Assembly: GCF_019656455.1 (NCBI RefSeq)
Contig: NZ_BPMK01000008.1
Coordinates: 1 to 64,000 of the forward strand
Reading direction: 5' to 3'
Length of the DNA: 64,000 nucleotides
Source: Noviherbaspirillum aridicola
GTDB taxonomy: Bacteria > Pseudomonadota > Gammaproteobacteria > Burkholderiales > Burkholderiaceae_D
The notes under the pieces were generated by a model. It worked only from the letters and a program-made list of their open reading frames with translations, ran no database searches and had not been told where the DNA came from. This document shows, piece by piece, positions 26,480-35,381 of the stretch. The position numbers were made by a program, and so were the translations under genes. Every line of letters begins with the position of its first letter. Position 1 is the stretch's first letter.

Positions 26480-27370
26480 TCATTTATGGGCGGCGCCCGG
26501 CCGTTTCAACAGCACCGAACTCATGGCGGCCAGGATCATCAGCATCGCCGCATAGTCCTGCCAGTGCGGGGTTTCGCCCAGCAGCCAGGCGCCCGAAAAG
26601 ACGCCGAGCACCGGAATCATCATGACCGACAGGCTCGAGGCCACCGGGGGCAGGCTGCGCGCAAGCATGAACCAGACCACGTGCGCGAAGCCGAAGATGA
26701 TGATCGCGTTGTACAGGATCGCGCCCCAGGTGGCGGCGTCGGGCTGGTGCCAGGCGTCGCGTTCGAGGATGAAAGCCGCAAGCAACATGCCCGCGGTGGC
26801 CATCGCCAGCATCCAGAATGTGATCGCCGAGGTCGGCATCTGCAGCGTCGAGCGCCGCATGAGGACGGTGCCGAAGCCCCAGCCGGCGGCGGCGATGAGC
26901 GCGAAGACGCTGCCGGCGGGATTGCCGGCCAGCTTGCCGAACTCGCTCGACAGCAGCAGCAGCGCGCCGCCGAAGGCGCAGCCGATGCCGAACCAGGCCG
27001 CGCGCCCGAGTTTCTCCCGGAACAGCAGAACGCCGAACAGCGCCGCCCAGACCGGCATGGTGTAGCCGAGGATGGCGGCGCGGCCGGAGGACAGCATCTT
27101 GACGCCGAGGATCATGAACACGTGCCAGATCAGCATGTTGGGAATGGCCAGGCGCAACAGCGTCATGGCGCCGCCGGGCGGAATCGCGAGCGAATCCTTC
27201 TGCAGCCACGCCGCCAGCCAGATCACCGGCAGGCCGCCGAGCATGCCGAGCGCGCGGAAGGTCAGCGGCGGAAAATCGGTGACGCCGATCTTCATGATCG
27301 GCCAGTTGAAGCCCCAGGACAGGGTGAGCAGGGCGAGAAGAATCCAGTGGGTGCGGGAGAGCTGCGTCAT
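26480..27370 (-). CDS. EamA/DMT-superfamily transporter
   Basis: The 296-aa protein has ten predicted transmembrane helices in two homologous five-helix halves, typical of EamA (drug/metabolite) exporters. The first half starts LLALLTLSWGFNWPIMKIG; the second contains GWGFGTVLMRR. The substrate cannot be read from sequence. It is divergent from pyrF across 62 bp. Confidence 0.88.
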   Translation of the reverse strand: MTQLSRTHWILLALLTLSWGFNWPIMKIGVTDFPPLTFRALGMLGGLPVIWLAAWLQKDSLAIPPGGAMTLLRLAIPNMLIWHVFMILGVKMLSSGRAAILGYTMPVWAALFGVLLFREKLGRAAWFGIGCAFGGALLLLSSEFGKLAGNPAGSVFALIAAAGWGFGTVLMRRSTLQMPTSAITFWMLAMATAGMLLAAFILERDAWHQPDAATWGAILYNAIIIFGFAHVVWFMLARSLPPVASSLSVMMIPVLGVFSGAWLLGETPHWQDYAAMLMILAAMSSVLLKRPGAAHK

Positions 27371-27432
27371 GGCCGAAACGATAGCATGGCAAGTTACAAT
27401 GCTGCTTGTTCGACAATCAGCAGACCTTCCTC

Positions 27433-28257
27433 GTGACTTTCACCGAAAAACTCGCCGCCGCCTGGAACGCCAATAATTCCCTCCTGTGCGTGGGCCTCGA
27501 TCCCGACATCGCCAGGCTTCCGCCCGAGTTCCGGGCCCAGCCGGACGCGATCTACGCCTTTTGCAAGGCGGTCGCCGACGCCACCGCGCATGCCGCCTGC
27601 GCCTTCAAGCCGCAGATCGCCTACTTCGCGGCACTGCGCGCGGAAGACCAGCTCGAAGCGCTGTGCGCCTACCTGCGCAGCGCCTATCCGCATATCCCGA
27701 TAGTGCTCGACGCCAAGCGCGGCGACATCGGCGCCACCGCGGAACAGTATGCGCGGGAAGCCTACGAGCGCTACGGCGCCGACGCCGTCACCGTCAGTCC
27801 CTACATGGGCTACGACTCGGTCGCGCCCTACCTGGAATGGACCGACCGCGGCATCATCATCCTGTGCCGCACCTCCAACCCCGGCGGCTCCGACCTGCAA
27901 TTCCTCAAGGTGGACGGCGAACCGCTGTACAAGCATGTGGCGCGCATGGTGGCCGAGAAATGGAACCGCAACGGGCAGTGCGGACTCGTGGTCGGCGCGA
28001 CCTTCCCCGACGAGCTTGCCGAGGTGCGGCGCATCGTCGGCGACATGCCGCTGCTGGTGCCCGGCATCGGCGCCCAGGGCGGCGACATCGAGGCAACGGT
28101 GAAGGCGGGCAGGAACGCCGCCGGCAGCGGCATGATGATCAATTCCTCGCGTGCAATCCTGTACGCCAGCCCCGACCTGCAGGCGGGCGAGGATTTCGCC
28201 GCCGCCTCGCGCCGGGTGGCGATCGAGACGCGCGACGCGATCAACGCCTTCCGCTAG
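27433..28257 (+). CDS. pyrF: Orotidine 5'-phosphate decarboxylase (type 2)
   Basis: The 274-aa enzyme of pyrimidine synthesis converts OMP to UMP. The catalytic segment DAKRGD (93-98, Lys95) and the phosphate-binding [10 protein letters not shown] are present. Length and sequence fit the longer type 2 PyrF of Burkholderiales. GTG at 27433 gives the usual N-terminus ([11 protein letters not shown]); a TTG nine codons upstream is also in frame. The 3' end overlaps the convergent pncC gene by 4 bp. Confidence 0.95.
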   Translation: MTFTEKLAAAWNANNSLLCVGLDPDIARLPPEFRAQPDAIYAFCKAVADATAHAACAFKPQIAYFAALRAEDQLEALCAYLRSAYPHIPIVLDAKRGDIGATAEQYAREAYERYGADAVTVSPYMGYDSVAPYLEWTDRGIIILCRTSNPGGSDLQFLKVDGEPLYKHVARMVAEKWNRNGQCGLVVGATFPDELAEVRRIVGDMPLLVPGIGAQGGDIEATVKAGRNAAGSGMMINSSRAILYASPDLQAGEDFAAASRRVAIETRDAINAFR

Positions 28258-28742
28258 TTCTCTTTCAGCAGCCGCAGCAGCCCGCGCAGGGCGTGGGCGA
28301 CGCTCTGTTCCCGCACCGCCCGGCGGTCGCCGGCGAATACGTGCCGCTCGGTCCAGGTCCTGTCGCCCAGCGCCCAGCCGAAGCAGACGGTGCCGACCGG
28401 CTTGCCCGGCACCGCGCCGCCGGGGCCGGCGATGCCGGTGGTCGACATGCCGGCGCGGGCGCCGCTGCGCGCAAGCGCTCCGGCCGCCATGGCCTGCGCC
28501 ACTTCTTCACTGACGGCCCCGAAACGCTCGATCAGCGCCGCCGGCACGTCCAGCAGTTCGGACTTGGACTGGTTGGAGTAGGTGACGAAGCCGCGGTCGA
28601 ACCATTCGGAAGAACCGGCAATCTCGGTGACGGCCTGCGCTATGCCGCCGCCGGTGCAGGATTCGGCGGTCGCCAGCATCCATCCCTTGTCGCGCAGGGC
28701 GCGGCCGGCGGCGGCCGCCAGGTCGATGATGTCGCTGTTCAT
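28254..28742 (-). CDS. pncC: Nicotinamide-nucleotide amidase (PncC / CinA C-terminal domain)
   Basis: The 162-aa protein is the stand-alone CinA C-terminal (PncC) domain. It has the catalytic-Ser motif [10 protein letters not shown] (Ser28) and the family blocks [24 protein letters not shown] and [18 protein letters not shown]. It deamidates nicotinamide mononucleotide to nicotinate mononucleotide in NAD recycling. A ribosome site AAAGGAG precedes the ATG. Confidence 0.92.
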   Translation of the reverse strand: MNSDIIDLAAAAGRALRDKGWMLATAESCTGGGIAQAVTEIAGSSEWFDRGFVTYSNQSKSELLDVPAALIERFGAVSEEVAQAMAAGALARSGARAGMSTTGIAGPGGAVPGKPVGTVCFGWALGDRTWTERHVFAGDRRAVREQSVAHALRGLLRLLKEN

Positions 28743-28927
28743 TTCTGTTGCGCTCCTTTAGGGGGTTCCCCGTCGGGGGAATGTACCACCGGGTCCCGGC
28801 TTTGCGCTGTCCGCGCGCGGAACGGGAGCCGGACCTGACGCCGCTCAAGCAGCGCGTGCGCGGCGCGCGCAGAATCCGTACTGGATGCGTTGAGCGACGC
28901 CGCCAAAGGGTGTTTTGCTTCGAGCTT

Positions 28928-28958
28928 GTCGCGGTCTGGCCGACCGCGACTTTTTTTT
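28928..28958 (+). terminator. Strong rightward intrinsic terminator with no adjacent rightward gene
   Basis: GTCGCGGTC (28928-28936) and GACCGCGAC (28942-28950) form a perfect 9-bp stem with a 5-nt loop, followed by eight T (28951-28958). It works only for rightward transcription, yet the nearest rightward gene, pyrF, ends 670 bp before. The 28743-28927 stretch before it contains further inverted repeats (TTCCCC/GGGGGAA; GGTCC-GGCT/AGCCGGACC; CGCTCAA/TTGAGCG) that could form a structured RNA. Confidence 0.9.
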
Positions 28959-28963
28959 GCGCG

Positions 28964-29485
28964 TCAGATCGCGCGCCAGACCGCGATCAGCAGCAGCGTG
29001 TAAAAGGCCGCCGCGATATCGTCCCACATCACGCCGAGGCCCCCGCCCACATGGCGGTCGATCTGCCGGATCGGCGGCGGCTTGATCATGTCGAACACCC
29101 GGAACCAGACAAAGGCCCAGAACTGGGTCGCGAAATCGCCCGGCGTCACGAACAGCAGCACCAGCCAGAAGCCGATCACCTCGTCCCAGACCATGCTGCC
29201 GTGGTCGTCCACCCCCATGTTGCGCGCGGTGCGCCCGCAGGCCCAGATGCCGGCAATGAAACCGCCGACGATCAGCAGCGCCCACGCGCCCGGCGTGAAG
29301 ACCGCGGGCCAGCGCACGCTCAGCGCATGGAACGACAGCCAGGCGAAGAGGGTGCCGAAGGTGCCGGGCATGACCGGCGACAGTCCGCTGCCGAAACCCT
29401 GGGCGATGAGGTGGGCGGGATCGGAAAGCATGAAGCGGGCGTCCGGCTTGATGGCGCCGGCATGGCCGGTATCGACGGGGGTCAT
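28964..29485 (-). CDS. pgpA: Phosphatidylglycerophosphatase A
   Basis: The 173-aa membrane enzyme dephosphorylates phosphatidylglycerophosphate in phospholipid synthesis. PgpA signatures are present: IAQGFGSGLSPVMPGTFGT, VDDHGSMVWDEVIGFW and FDMIKPPPIRQIDRHVGGGLGVMWDD. Three to four membrane helices are seen. The start overlaps the thiL stop as ATGA; thiL-pgpA is a conserved pair. Confidence 0.95.
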   Translation of the reverse strand: MTPVDTGHAGAIKPDARFMLSDPAHLIAQGFGSGLSPVMPGTFGTLFAWLSFHALSVRWPAVFTPGAWALLIVGGFIAGIWACGRTARNMGVDDHGSMVWDEVIGFWLVLLFVTPGDFATQFWAFVWFRVFDMIKPPPIRQIDRHVGGGLGVMWDDIAAAFYTLLLIAVWRAI

Positions 29486-30450
29486 GTTTCGGAAAAATGA
29501 TCGAAGGAAGTCGGTTGCAGCGCGAGCGGCCGTCCGTCGCGGTCGAGCAGGCGCAGTCCGGGTTCGGCGGCGATGCGGCCGACGCGCGTCACCGGCGTGC
29601 CCGCTGCCAGGGCCGCGGCGAGAACTTCCTCGCGGCGCTCCGTCGGCGCGGTAAAGCAGAGTTCATAGTCGTCGCCGCCCGCCAGCGTGTATTCGCGGCG
29701 CAGCGCGGCATCGCGCCGGGCCAGGACCGGGCCGGCGGGCAGGGCGTCGGCATCGAGTTCCGCGCCGACGCCGGAGCGTTTCAGGATATGGCCGAGATCG
29801 CCGGCCAGGCCGTCCGAGATGTCGATCGCGGCGTGCGCGATGCCGGCCAGCGCCGTGCCGAGCGCCACCCGGGGCGTCGGCCGATGCATGCGCGGCGCGG
29901 CCTCATCCAGTTCCTGCGGCGTGAGCGCCAGCTCCTGGCGGTAGCCGGCCAGCGCCAGCCGGGCATCGCCGAGGCTGCCCGAAATCCAGACGTCGTCGCC
30001 CGGGCGCGCCGCATCCCGGCGCAGCGCCTGCCCCGGCATCACGGCGCCGAACACGGTAATGCAGATATTGAGGGGCCCGCGGGTGGTGTCGCCGCCGATC
30101 AGCTCGCAGCCGTGGAGATCGGCCAGGGCCAGCAAGCCGGCGGAGAAACCCGCCAGCCAGTCCGGCTCTGCCTCGGGCAGCGCCAGCGCCAGCGTAAAGC
30201 CCAGCGGGCGCGCGCCCATGGCGGCCAGGTCGGACAGATTGACGGCGAGGCTCTTGTGGCCCAAAGCCTTCGGATCGGCGCCGGGGAAGAAATGCCTGCC
30301 CTCGACCAGCATGTCGGAAGAGATGGCCAGCTGCGCGCCCGGCGGCGGCGCGAGCAGCGCGCAGTCGTCGCCGACACCCAGCACGGTGGTGTCGCTGCGG
30401 CGGGGCGTTCTCGTGAAATAACGGGCGATGAGATCGAATTCGGACAACAT
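29482..30450 (-). CDS. thiL: Thiamine-monophosphate kinase
   Basis: The 322-aa enzyme phosphorylates thiamine monophosphate to the diphosphate cofactor. The AIR-synthase-like fold signatures are present: LGVGDDCALLAPP, SSDMLVEGRHFFPGADP, NLSDLAAMGARP and DISDGLAGDL. The start at 30450 (MLSEFDLIARYF) is the standard N-terminus. A TACAAT hexamer on the minus strand at 30457-30462 is placed so that the transcript might begin at or near the start codon; this is a guess. Confidence 0.95.
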   Translation of the reverse strand: MLSEFDLIARYFTRTPRRSDTTVLGVGDDCALLAPPPGAQLAISSDMLVEGRHFFPGADPKALGHKSLAVNLSDLAAMGARPLGFTLALALPEAEPDWLAGFSAGLLALADLHGCELIGGDTTRGPLNICITVFGAVMPGQALRRDAARPGDDVWISGSLGDARLALAGYRQELALTPQELDEAAPRMHRPTPRVALGTALAGIAHAAIDISDGLAGDLGHILKRSGVGAELDADALPAGPVLARRDAALRREYTLAGGDDYELCFTAPTERREEVLAAALAAGTPVTRVGRIAAEPGLRLLDRDGRPLALQPTSFDHFSET

Positions 30451-30570
30451 CCCGCGATTGTACAGAAGCCGGCCCGCGAAACTTTCGTAACTTCGGTTTT
30501 CCCGAAGCCGCACTCACGCTGCCTTTGCCCTACACTGCATAAATCACGTATCGGAACGCAAGGTCCGGTC

Positions 30571-30579
30571 TGCTAGAAT
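30571..30579 (+). promoter_or_regulatory. maeB: Candidate extended -10 promoter of maeB
   Basis: TGCTAGAAT matches the extended -10 pattern (TG, one base, then TAGAAT at 30574-30579). No good -35 is visible 17 bp upstream, as is usual for extended -10 promoters. It lies 39 bp before the maeB start. Confidence 0.5.
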
Positions 30580-30617
30580 CGCCTCTTTTTCCACGTTCCA
30601 AAAAGGAAGGCCACATC

Positions 30618-32930
30618 ATGGAATCGACGAACGATCCCAAGGAAGAACTCCGCCAGCAACTGCGTCAGGCGGCGCTCGAGTACCATGAGTTCCCGACCCC
30701 CGGAAAAATCAGCGTCACACCCACCAAGCAGCTGACCAACCAGCGCGACCTGGCCCTGGCCTACTCTCCCGGCGTGGCCGCCGCCTGCGAAGAGATCGTC
30801 GCCGATCCCGCCAATGCCTTCCGCTATACCGCGCGCGGCAACCTGGTCGCGGTCATCACCAACGGCACCGCCGTGCTCGGCCTGGGTCCGATCGGCCCGC
30901 TGGCCGCCAAGCCGGTCATGGAAGGCAAGGGCGTGCTGTTCAAGAAATTCGCCGGCATCGACGTCTTCGACATCGAGGTCAACGAGACCGACCCGGACAA
31001 GCTGTGCGACGTGATCGCCGCGCTCGAACCCACCTTCGGCGGCATCAACCTGGAAGACATCAAGGCGCCGGAGTGCTTCTATATCGAGCGCAAGCTGCGC
31101 GAGCGGATGAAGATCCCGGTCTTCCACGACGACCAGCACGGCACCGCGATCATCGTCGGCGCCGCCATCCTCAACGGACTGAAGGTGGTCGGCAAGAAGA
31201 TCGACGAGTGCAAGCTGGTGGTGTCCGGCGCGGGCGCCGCGGCGCTGGCCTGCCTCGACCTGATCGTCGACCTCGGCTTCCCGATCAAGAACATCTACGT
31301 GACCGACCTCGCCGGCGTGGTCTACAAGGGCCGCACCGAGCTGATGGATCCGGACAAGGAACGCTTTGCCCAGGACACGCCGCTGCGCACCCTGTCCGAG
31401 GTGATCCCCGGCGCCGACATCTTCCTCGGCCTGTCGGCCGGCGGCGTGCTCAAGCCCGAGATGGTCAGGCAGATGCGCGACAAGCCGCTGATCCTGGCGC
31501 TGGCCAACCCGACGCCGGAAATCCTGCCGGAAGAAGTGAAGTCGGTGCGCAACGACGCGGTGATCGCCACCGGGCGTTCGGACTATCCGAACCAGGTCAA
31601 CAACGTGCTGTGCTTCCCCTACATCTTCCGCGGCGCGCTCGACTCCGGCGCCACCACGATCACCCGCGAGATGGAAATCGCGGCGGTGCACGCGATCGCC
31701 GACCTGGCCCAGGCCGAGCAGTCGGACGTGGTGGCCACCGCGTACGGCATCAGCAACCTCTCCTTCGGCCCGGAATATGTGATTCCCAAGCCTTTCGACC
31801 CGCGCCTGATGATCAAGATCGCGCCGGCGGTGGCGCGCGCGGCCGAAACCTCGGGCGTGGCCAGCCGTCCGATCCAGGACATGGCGGCCTATGCGGCCAG
31901 CCTCGAAAAGTTCGTCTACCACAGCGGCACCTTCATGAAGCCGATCTTCGCGATCGCCAAGAAGGCGCCGGCCAGCATGAAGCGCATCGTCTTTGCCGAG
32001 GGCGAGGAAGAGCGCGTGCTGCGCGCGGTGCAGGTGGTGATCGACGAAAAGCTGGCCAAGCCGATCGTCGTCGGCCGCCCCGCCGTGCTGGCGCAGCGCA
32101 TCGAGAAGTTCGGCCTGCGCATGCGTCCCGAAGTCGACTTCGAGACCATCAATCCCGAATACGACGAGCGTTATCGCGAGTACTGGCAGGAATACCTGAA
32201 CATGACCCGTCGCAAGGGCGTCACCGAGCAGTGGGCGCGGCTGGAAATGCGCCGCCGCCACACGCTGATCGGCGCGATGATGATCCACAAGGGCCATGCC
32301 GACGGCATGATCTGCGGTACCTTCGGCACGGTGCCGCTGCACCTGCATTACGTGGACCAGGTGCTGGGCAAGCGCGAGGGCGTCAACACCTACGCCGCGA
32401 TGAACACACTGATCCTGCCGAACCGTCAGGTGGTGCTGGTCGACACCCACGTCAACGAGAATCCGACCGCGGAACAGCTCGCCGAAATCACCATCCTCGC
32501 CGCCGAGGAAATGCGCCGCTTCGGCCTGCATCCGCGCGCCGCGCTGCTGTCGCATTCCAACTTCGGCACCAGCAACAGCGACTCGGCAAAGAAGATGCGC
32601 GCCGCGCTGGAGATCGTGCGCGAACGTGCGCCCGAGCTGGAAGTCGACGGCGAAATGCATGGCGACGCCGCGCTCGATCCCAAGCTGCTGCAGTCGATCA
32701 TGCCGGATTCCACCCTCAAGGCGGAAGCCAATCTGCTGGTGCTGCCCAACATCGACGCCGCCAACATCTCGTACAACCTGCTGAAGACGGCGGCGGGCAA
32801 CGGCATCGCCATCGGCCCGATCCTGCTCGGCTGCGCCAAGCCGGTCCACATCCTGACACCCTCGGCCACGGTGCGCCGCATCGTCAACATGACGGCCCTG
32901 TGCGTGATGGACGCGGTTGCGGAGCGTTGA
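30618..32930 (+). CDS. maeB: NADP-dependent malic enzyme with phosphotransacetylase-like domain
   Basis: The 770-aa protein has an N-terminal malic-enzyme part (about 1-430: [58 protein letters not shown]) and a C-terminal region like phosphate acetyltransferase (about 440-770: [33 protein letters not shown]). This is the MaeB architecture. It decarboxylates malate to pyruvate with NADP; the second domain is usually regulatory, binding acetyl-CoA. AAAAAGGAAGG precedes the ATG. A terminator follows. Confidence 0.96.
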   Translation: MESTNDPKEELRQQLRQAALEYHEFPTPGKISVTPTKQLTNQRDLALAYSPGVAAACEEIVADPANAFRYTARGNLVAVITNGTAVLGLGPIGPLAAKPVMEGKGVLFKKFAGIDVFDIEVNETDPDKLCDVIAALEPTFGGINLEDIKAPECFYIERKLRERMKIPVFHDDQHGTAIIVGAAILNGLKVVGKKIDECKLVVSGAGAAALACLDLIVDLGFPIKNIYVTDLAGVVYKGRTELMDPDKERFAQDTPLRTLSEVIPGADIFLGLSAGGVLKPEMVRQMRDKPLILALANPTPEILPEEVKSVRNDAVIATGRSDYPNQVNNVLCFPYIFRGALDSGATTITREMEIAAVHAIADLAQAEQSDVVATAYGISNLSFGPEYVIPKPFDPRLMIKIAPAVARAAETSGVASRPIQDMAAYAASLEKFVYHSGTFMKPIFAIAKKAPASMKRIVFAEGEEERVLRAVQVVIDEKLAKPIVVGRPAVLAQRIEKFGLRMRPEVDFETINPEYDERYREYWQEYLNMTRRKGVTEQWARLEMRRRHTLIGAMMIHKGHADGMICGTFGTVPLHLHYVDQVLGKREGVNTYAAMNTLILPNRQVVLVDTHVNENPTAEQLAEITILAAEEMRRFGLHPRAALLSHSNFGTSNSDSAKKMRAALEIVRERAPELEVDGEMHGDAALDPKLLQSIMPDSTLKAEANLLVLPNIDAANISYNLLKTAAGNGIAIGPILLGCAKPVHILTPSATVRRIVNMTALCVMDAVAER

Positions 32931-32956
32931 GCCGGGAGTTATTCAGTGCATGTGGA

Positions 32957-32988
32957 AAAGCCGCTCCTGTTCAGGGGCGGTTTTTTTT
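32957..32988 (+). terminator. Intrinsic terminator of maeB
   Basis: CCGCTCCTG (32961-32969) pairs with CAGGGGCGG (32972-32980) with one G-T pair, followed by eight T. It lies 30 bp after the maeB stop. Confidence 0.9.
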
Positions 32989-33053
32989 GTGCGGAACATG
33001 GGGCGGGTGTTCGTGGAGTGAGGGCGGTCAGCTGCGATGAGCTTGTGCGGGCT

Positions 33054-33338
33054 CCGCTGGTCCGGCAGGGACGCCGCCCCACTCAGGCCGAACAAGTAGG
33101 GCCGGCGTCCCTGCCGGCCCAAACCCCGGTGGTCCGGAGAGCGATTGGTACGCAAATCGCGCGACGCGACGCAGGCCGAGCCACCTCCGCTGATCCGGCA
33201 GGCAGGCCGGCCCCACTCAGCCTGAACAAGTAGGGCCGGCGTCCCTGCCGGCCCAAACCCCGGTGGTCCGGAGAGCAGTTGATACGCAGATCGCGCCACC
33301 GCGATGCACGCCGCGCCACCTCCGCTGCGCCGGCACGA
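33054..33338. repeat. Tandem repeat, two units of 133-135 bp plus a partial third
   Basis: Similar units begin at 33054, 33187 and 33322 (each starting CCGCTG, then G/C-rich sequence). Shared blocks include AACAAGTAGGGCCGGCGTCC and CCCCGGTGGTCCGGAGAGC. In unit 1, CCGGCAGGGACGCCG (33062-33076) and CGGCGTCCCTGCCGG (33103-33117) form a perfect 15-bp inverted repeat; in unit 2 the left arm has diverged. No convincing gene lies here. With the maeB terminator, this accounts for the 434-bp spacer 32931-33364. Confidence 0.85.
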
Positions 33339-33364
33339 AACCCGCCTCAGTCAGACCCCGCCGT

Positions 33365-34147
33365 CTACTTCCCGCGACCCTGCCCCGCCGCCTTCTTCAC
33401 CGCCCCGGCCGCCGATTTTTTCGCGGCCGCCTTTTCGGCGCGGTAGAGCCTGGTCCATGCCGGATGGCCGGCTTCCGAGGGCAGCAGCTCGAAGCCCGGA
33501 TCGATCTGGAACAGCTGGCGGAACTCGCCGCGGCATTCTTTTGCCCGATTGCTCAGGCAATAGGCGAACGCCATGTGCTTGTGCGCGAGCAGTTCCTCCG
33601 TCTTCGAGGGCAGTCCCGAGCGCAGCGCGGCCTGCAGGGTGTCCAGCGATTCCTTGTAGCGTCCCGCCTCATAGTGCCTGATGCCTTCCGCCAGCTTCTG
33701 CTGGCCGGCACTGGCGAGAAAGCCCTTGGCGCGCGACAGCGCCCGCTGCTGTTCCGACAATCCCTTGGCCGAGCGCCAGACCGGGCCCCATTGCGGGTGA
33801 CCGGCTTCGTTGGCCGCGAGATCGAAGTCGGGATCGGCCTTGAGCAGAAGCTGGAACTGCTCCCGGCATTGCAGCTCGCGTCCGTTCATGCAGTGGATGA
33901 ATGCGAGGTGCTTTCGCGCGTTCGTCACTTCCGACGCCGACAGCCGTCCGTCGGCAATGGCTGCGTTCAGCTCGGTGAGGGCGGCGTCGAAGCGGCTGTC
34001 GCGGTAATGCTTCAGGCCCTGCTCATAGCGCGACGCGGACTCGCCTGCCGCCTCCGGCCTGGCGCCATCCCCGCCCTTGAACGGCATCTGCGCGCAGCCG
34101 GCCAGGAGCGCCGACAGCAGCAGCGCCGCCGCTTTCATGTGTTGCAT
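33365..34147 (-). CDS. Lipoprotein with two TssQ-like repeats
   Basis: The 260-aa protein has a lipoprotein signal (LLSALLAGCAQ, Cys18). Two homologous segments follow, about 40-125 and 151-236, each with a TPR-like helix pair, an LAF/MAF-x-x-C motif (LAFIHCMNGRELQCREQF; MAFAYCLSNRAKECRGEF) and an EAGHP-x-W ending (EAGHPQWGPVWR; EAGHPAWTRLYR). A single such unit characterises TssQ, a lipoprotein linked to type VI secretion. The C-terminal 25 residues are Lys/Ala-rich. The start at 34147 is preferred for its AAGGACTGGAAGC ribosome site. No other type VI gene is nearby, so secretion is only a possibility. Confidence 0.78.
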   Translation of the reverse strand: MQHMKAAALLLSALLAGCAQMPFKGGDGARPEAAGESASRYEQGLKHYRDSRFDAALTELNAAIADGRLSASEVTNARKHLAFIHCMNGRELQCREQFQLLLKADPDFDLAANEAGHPQWGPVWRSAKGLSEQQRALSRAKGFLASAGQQKLAEGIRHYEAGRYKESLDTLQAALRSGLPSKTEELLAHKHMAFAYCLSNRAKECRGEFRQLFQIDPGFELLPSEAGHPAWTRLYRAEKAAAKKSAAGAVKKAAGQGRGK

Positions 34148-34161
34148 GCTTCCAGTCCTTG

Positions 34162-35280
34162 TCAAAACACGTACTGCACCGTGGTCTCGGCGCCGCTCTT
34201 GACGTCCACGGTTTCACGATAGGGGGCGAAGTCGCCGTTGCGGACTTCGATGCGGTGCTTGCCCGGCGGCAGGGCGATCGATTTCATCGGCGGGCTGACG
34301 CCCTTGCGGCTGCCGTCCACATAAATCTCGCCCCACGGGGCCACCGCAAGTTTGACCGTGCCGGGCTTGACCGGGGCCGGTTCCGGGGCCTTTTCCGTCT
34401 TCCGTTCCGGCGCGTCCGCCGTGGCCGCCACCGCGACCGGTTCCGGTCGCGCGGGTGCCGGCACGGGCGCGGGGGCTTTTGCCACGGCCGGCGGCGGCTC
34501 GGATGCCGCCAGCGCCGCGGCTGGCGGCGGCGATCCGCGCCAGAACCAGGCCCCGCCGGCGATGGCGGCGATGGCGGCCAGCGCCATGACGATCATGCCG
34601 TTGCGGCCGCCGGGTCTTGCGCCGCGGGCGGCTGCCGCCGGCGGTACATCCTCATGCTCGCTCTGCAGGTGGCGCGCGCGCGAACGCTCGCGCATCTTCT
34701 CCGCCAGCGATTCATTGTCCTTCGCCGCCCCGAAGCGATATACCTCGTGCTCGCGCACATGCTTGTCGTGGCGCGTGCCTTCATAGGTGAAGAGCTGGGT
34801 GTAGTCGCGCGAGAAGCGGGAAATGATGTCGTAATAGGAATGGGACGCCATCACCTGTCCCGGGTCGGCGAAGCTCATGACCCGCTGGGCGTCATTGACC
34901 CCGTCGCCGATCATGTTGGTGTGGCCGTTGATGTCCCTGACGATCTTGAGCGGGCCGAGATTGATCCCCATGCGCACGAAGCCGGGTTCGCCCAGCGGCA
35001 GCTCGGCATCCTCCACCGCGTCGCGCAGCGCGAGCGCCGCGAACAGCGCGTCTTCCGGATCGCCGAGAAAGGCGATCGCCGCGCCGTCGCCGGTGTCCAC
35101 CATGATGCGTTCGCTCGCCGCCACGTTCTGCACCGCCGCGCCGAGCAGGCGGTTGAACCATTCCTTCATCTCCAGCTGGTCGGGCACCGTCCGCGTCGAA
35201 TAGCCGACGATGTCGATGAAGAGCACGCTTCCGATGAACGTGCGGTTCAGCTGCTTGAGCGGCGGGGTGGCGTCAATCAT
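34162..35280 (-). CDS. Class III nucleotidyl cyclase with membrane anchor and PEGA domain
   Basis: The 372-aa protein has an N-terminal cyclase domain (about 10-190), one transmembrane helix (about 228-248), a Pro/Ala-rich linker and a C-terminal PEGA domain (about 312-372; GEIYVDGSRKGVSPP). Metal-binding Asp23 (VLFIDIVGYS) and Asp65 (DTGDGAAIAF) and the transition-state pair Asn129/Arg133 (GDGVNDAQRVM) are present. The Lys that selects adenine in many adenylate cyclases is not evident before GD. The cyclase domain would face the cytoplasm and PEGA the periplasm. It is 14 bp upstream of the TssQ-like lipoprotein gene, suggesting one transcript. Confidence 0.85.
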   Translation of the reverse strand: MIDATPPLKQLNRTFIGSVLFIDIVGYSTRTVPDQLEMKEWFNRLLGAAVQNVAASERIMVDTGDGAAIAFLGDPEDALFAALALRDAVEDAELPLGEPGFVRMGINLGPLKIVRDINGHTNMIGDGVNDAQRVMSFADPGQVMASHSYYDIISRFSRDYTQLFTYEGTRHDKHVREHEVYRFGAAKDNESLAEKMRERSRARHLQSEHEDVPPAAAARGARPGGRNGMIVMALAAIAAIAGGAWFWRGSPPPAAALAASEPPPAVAKAPAPVPAPARPEPVAVAATADAPERKTEKAPEPAPVKPGTVKLAVAPWGEIYVDGSRKGVSPPMKSIALPPGKHRIEVRNGDFAPYRETVDVKSGAETTVQYVF

Positions 35281-35381
35281 GGGAATGCAGGCAGGCGGCT
35301 TGTGGCCGGAGCCGGCATTTTACCCGTTTGCGGGAAAATATTGACCTGCGGATATATTTACAAGAAGCAATACTGTCGCGT

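Noticed and set aside
28743..28958. 6S RNA
   Set aside because: The interval does not fold as one long hairpin with a central bubble; separate short hairpins are seen. Kept only as an unknown RNA candidate.
30491..30507. Short hairpin CTTCGG/CCGAAG upstream of thiL and maeB
   Set aside because: Only 6 bp and no T-tract in a useful position; could be chance.
30573..32849. A 758-codon leftward frame opposite maeB
   Set aside because: Shadow of maeB; no ribosome site and His/Asp-rich antisense composition.
33054..33338. CRISPR array
   Set aside because: Units are 133-135 bp, adjacent without unique spacers, and no cas genes are seen.
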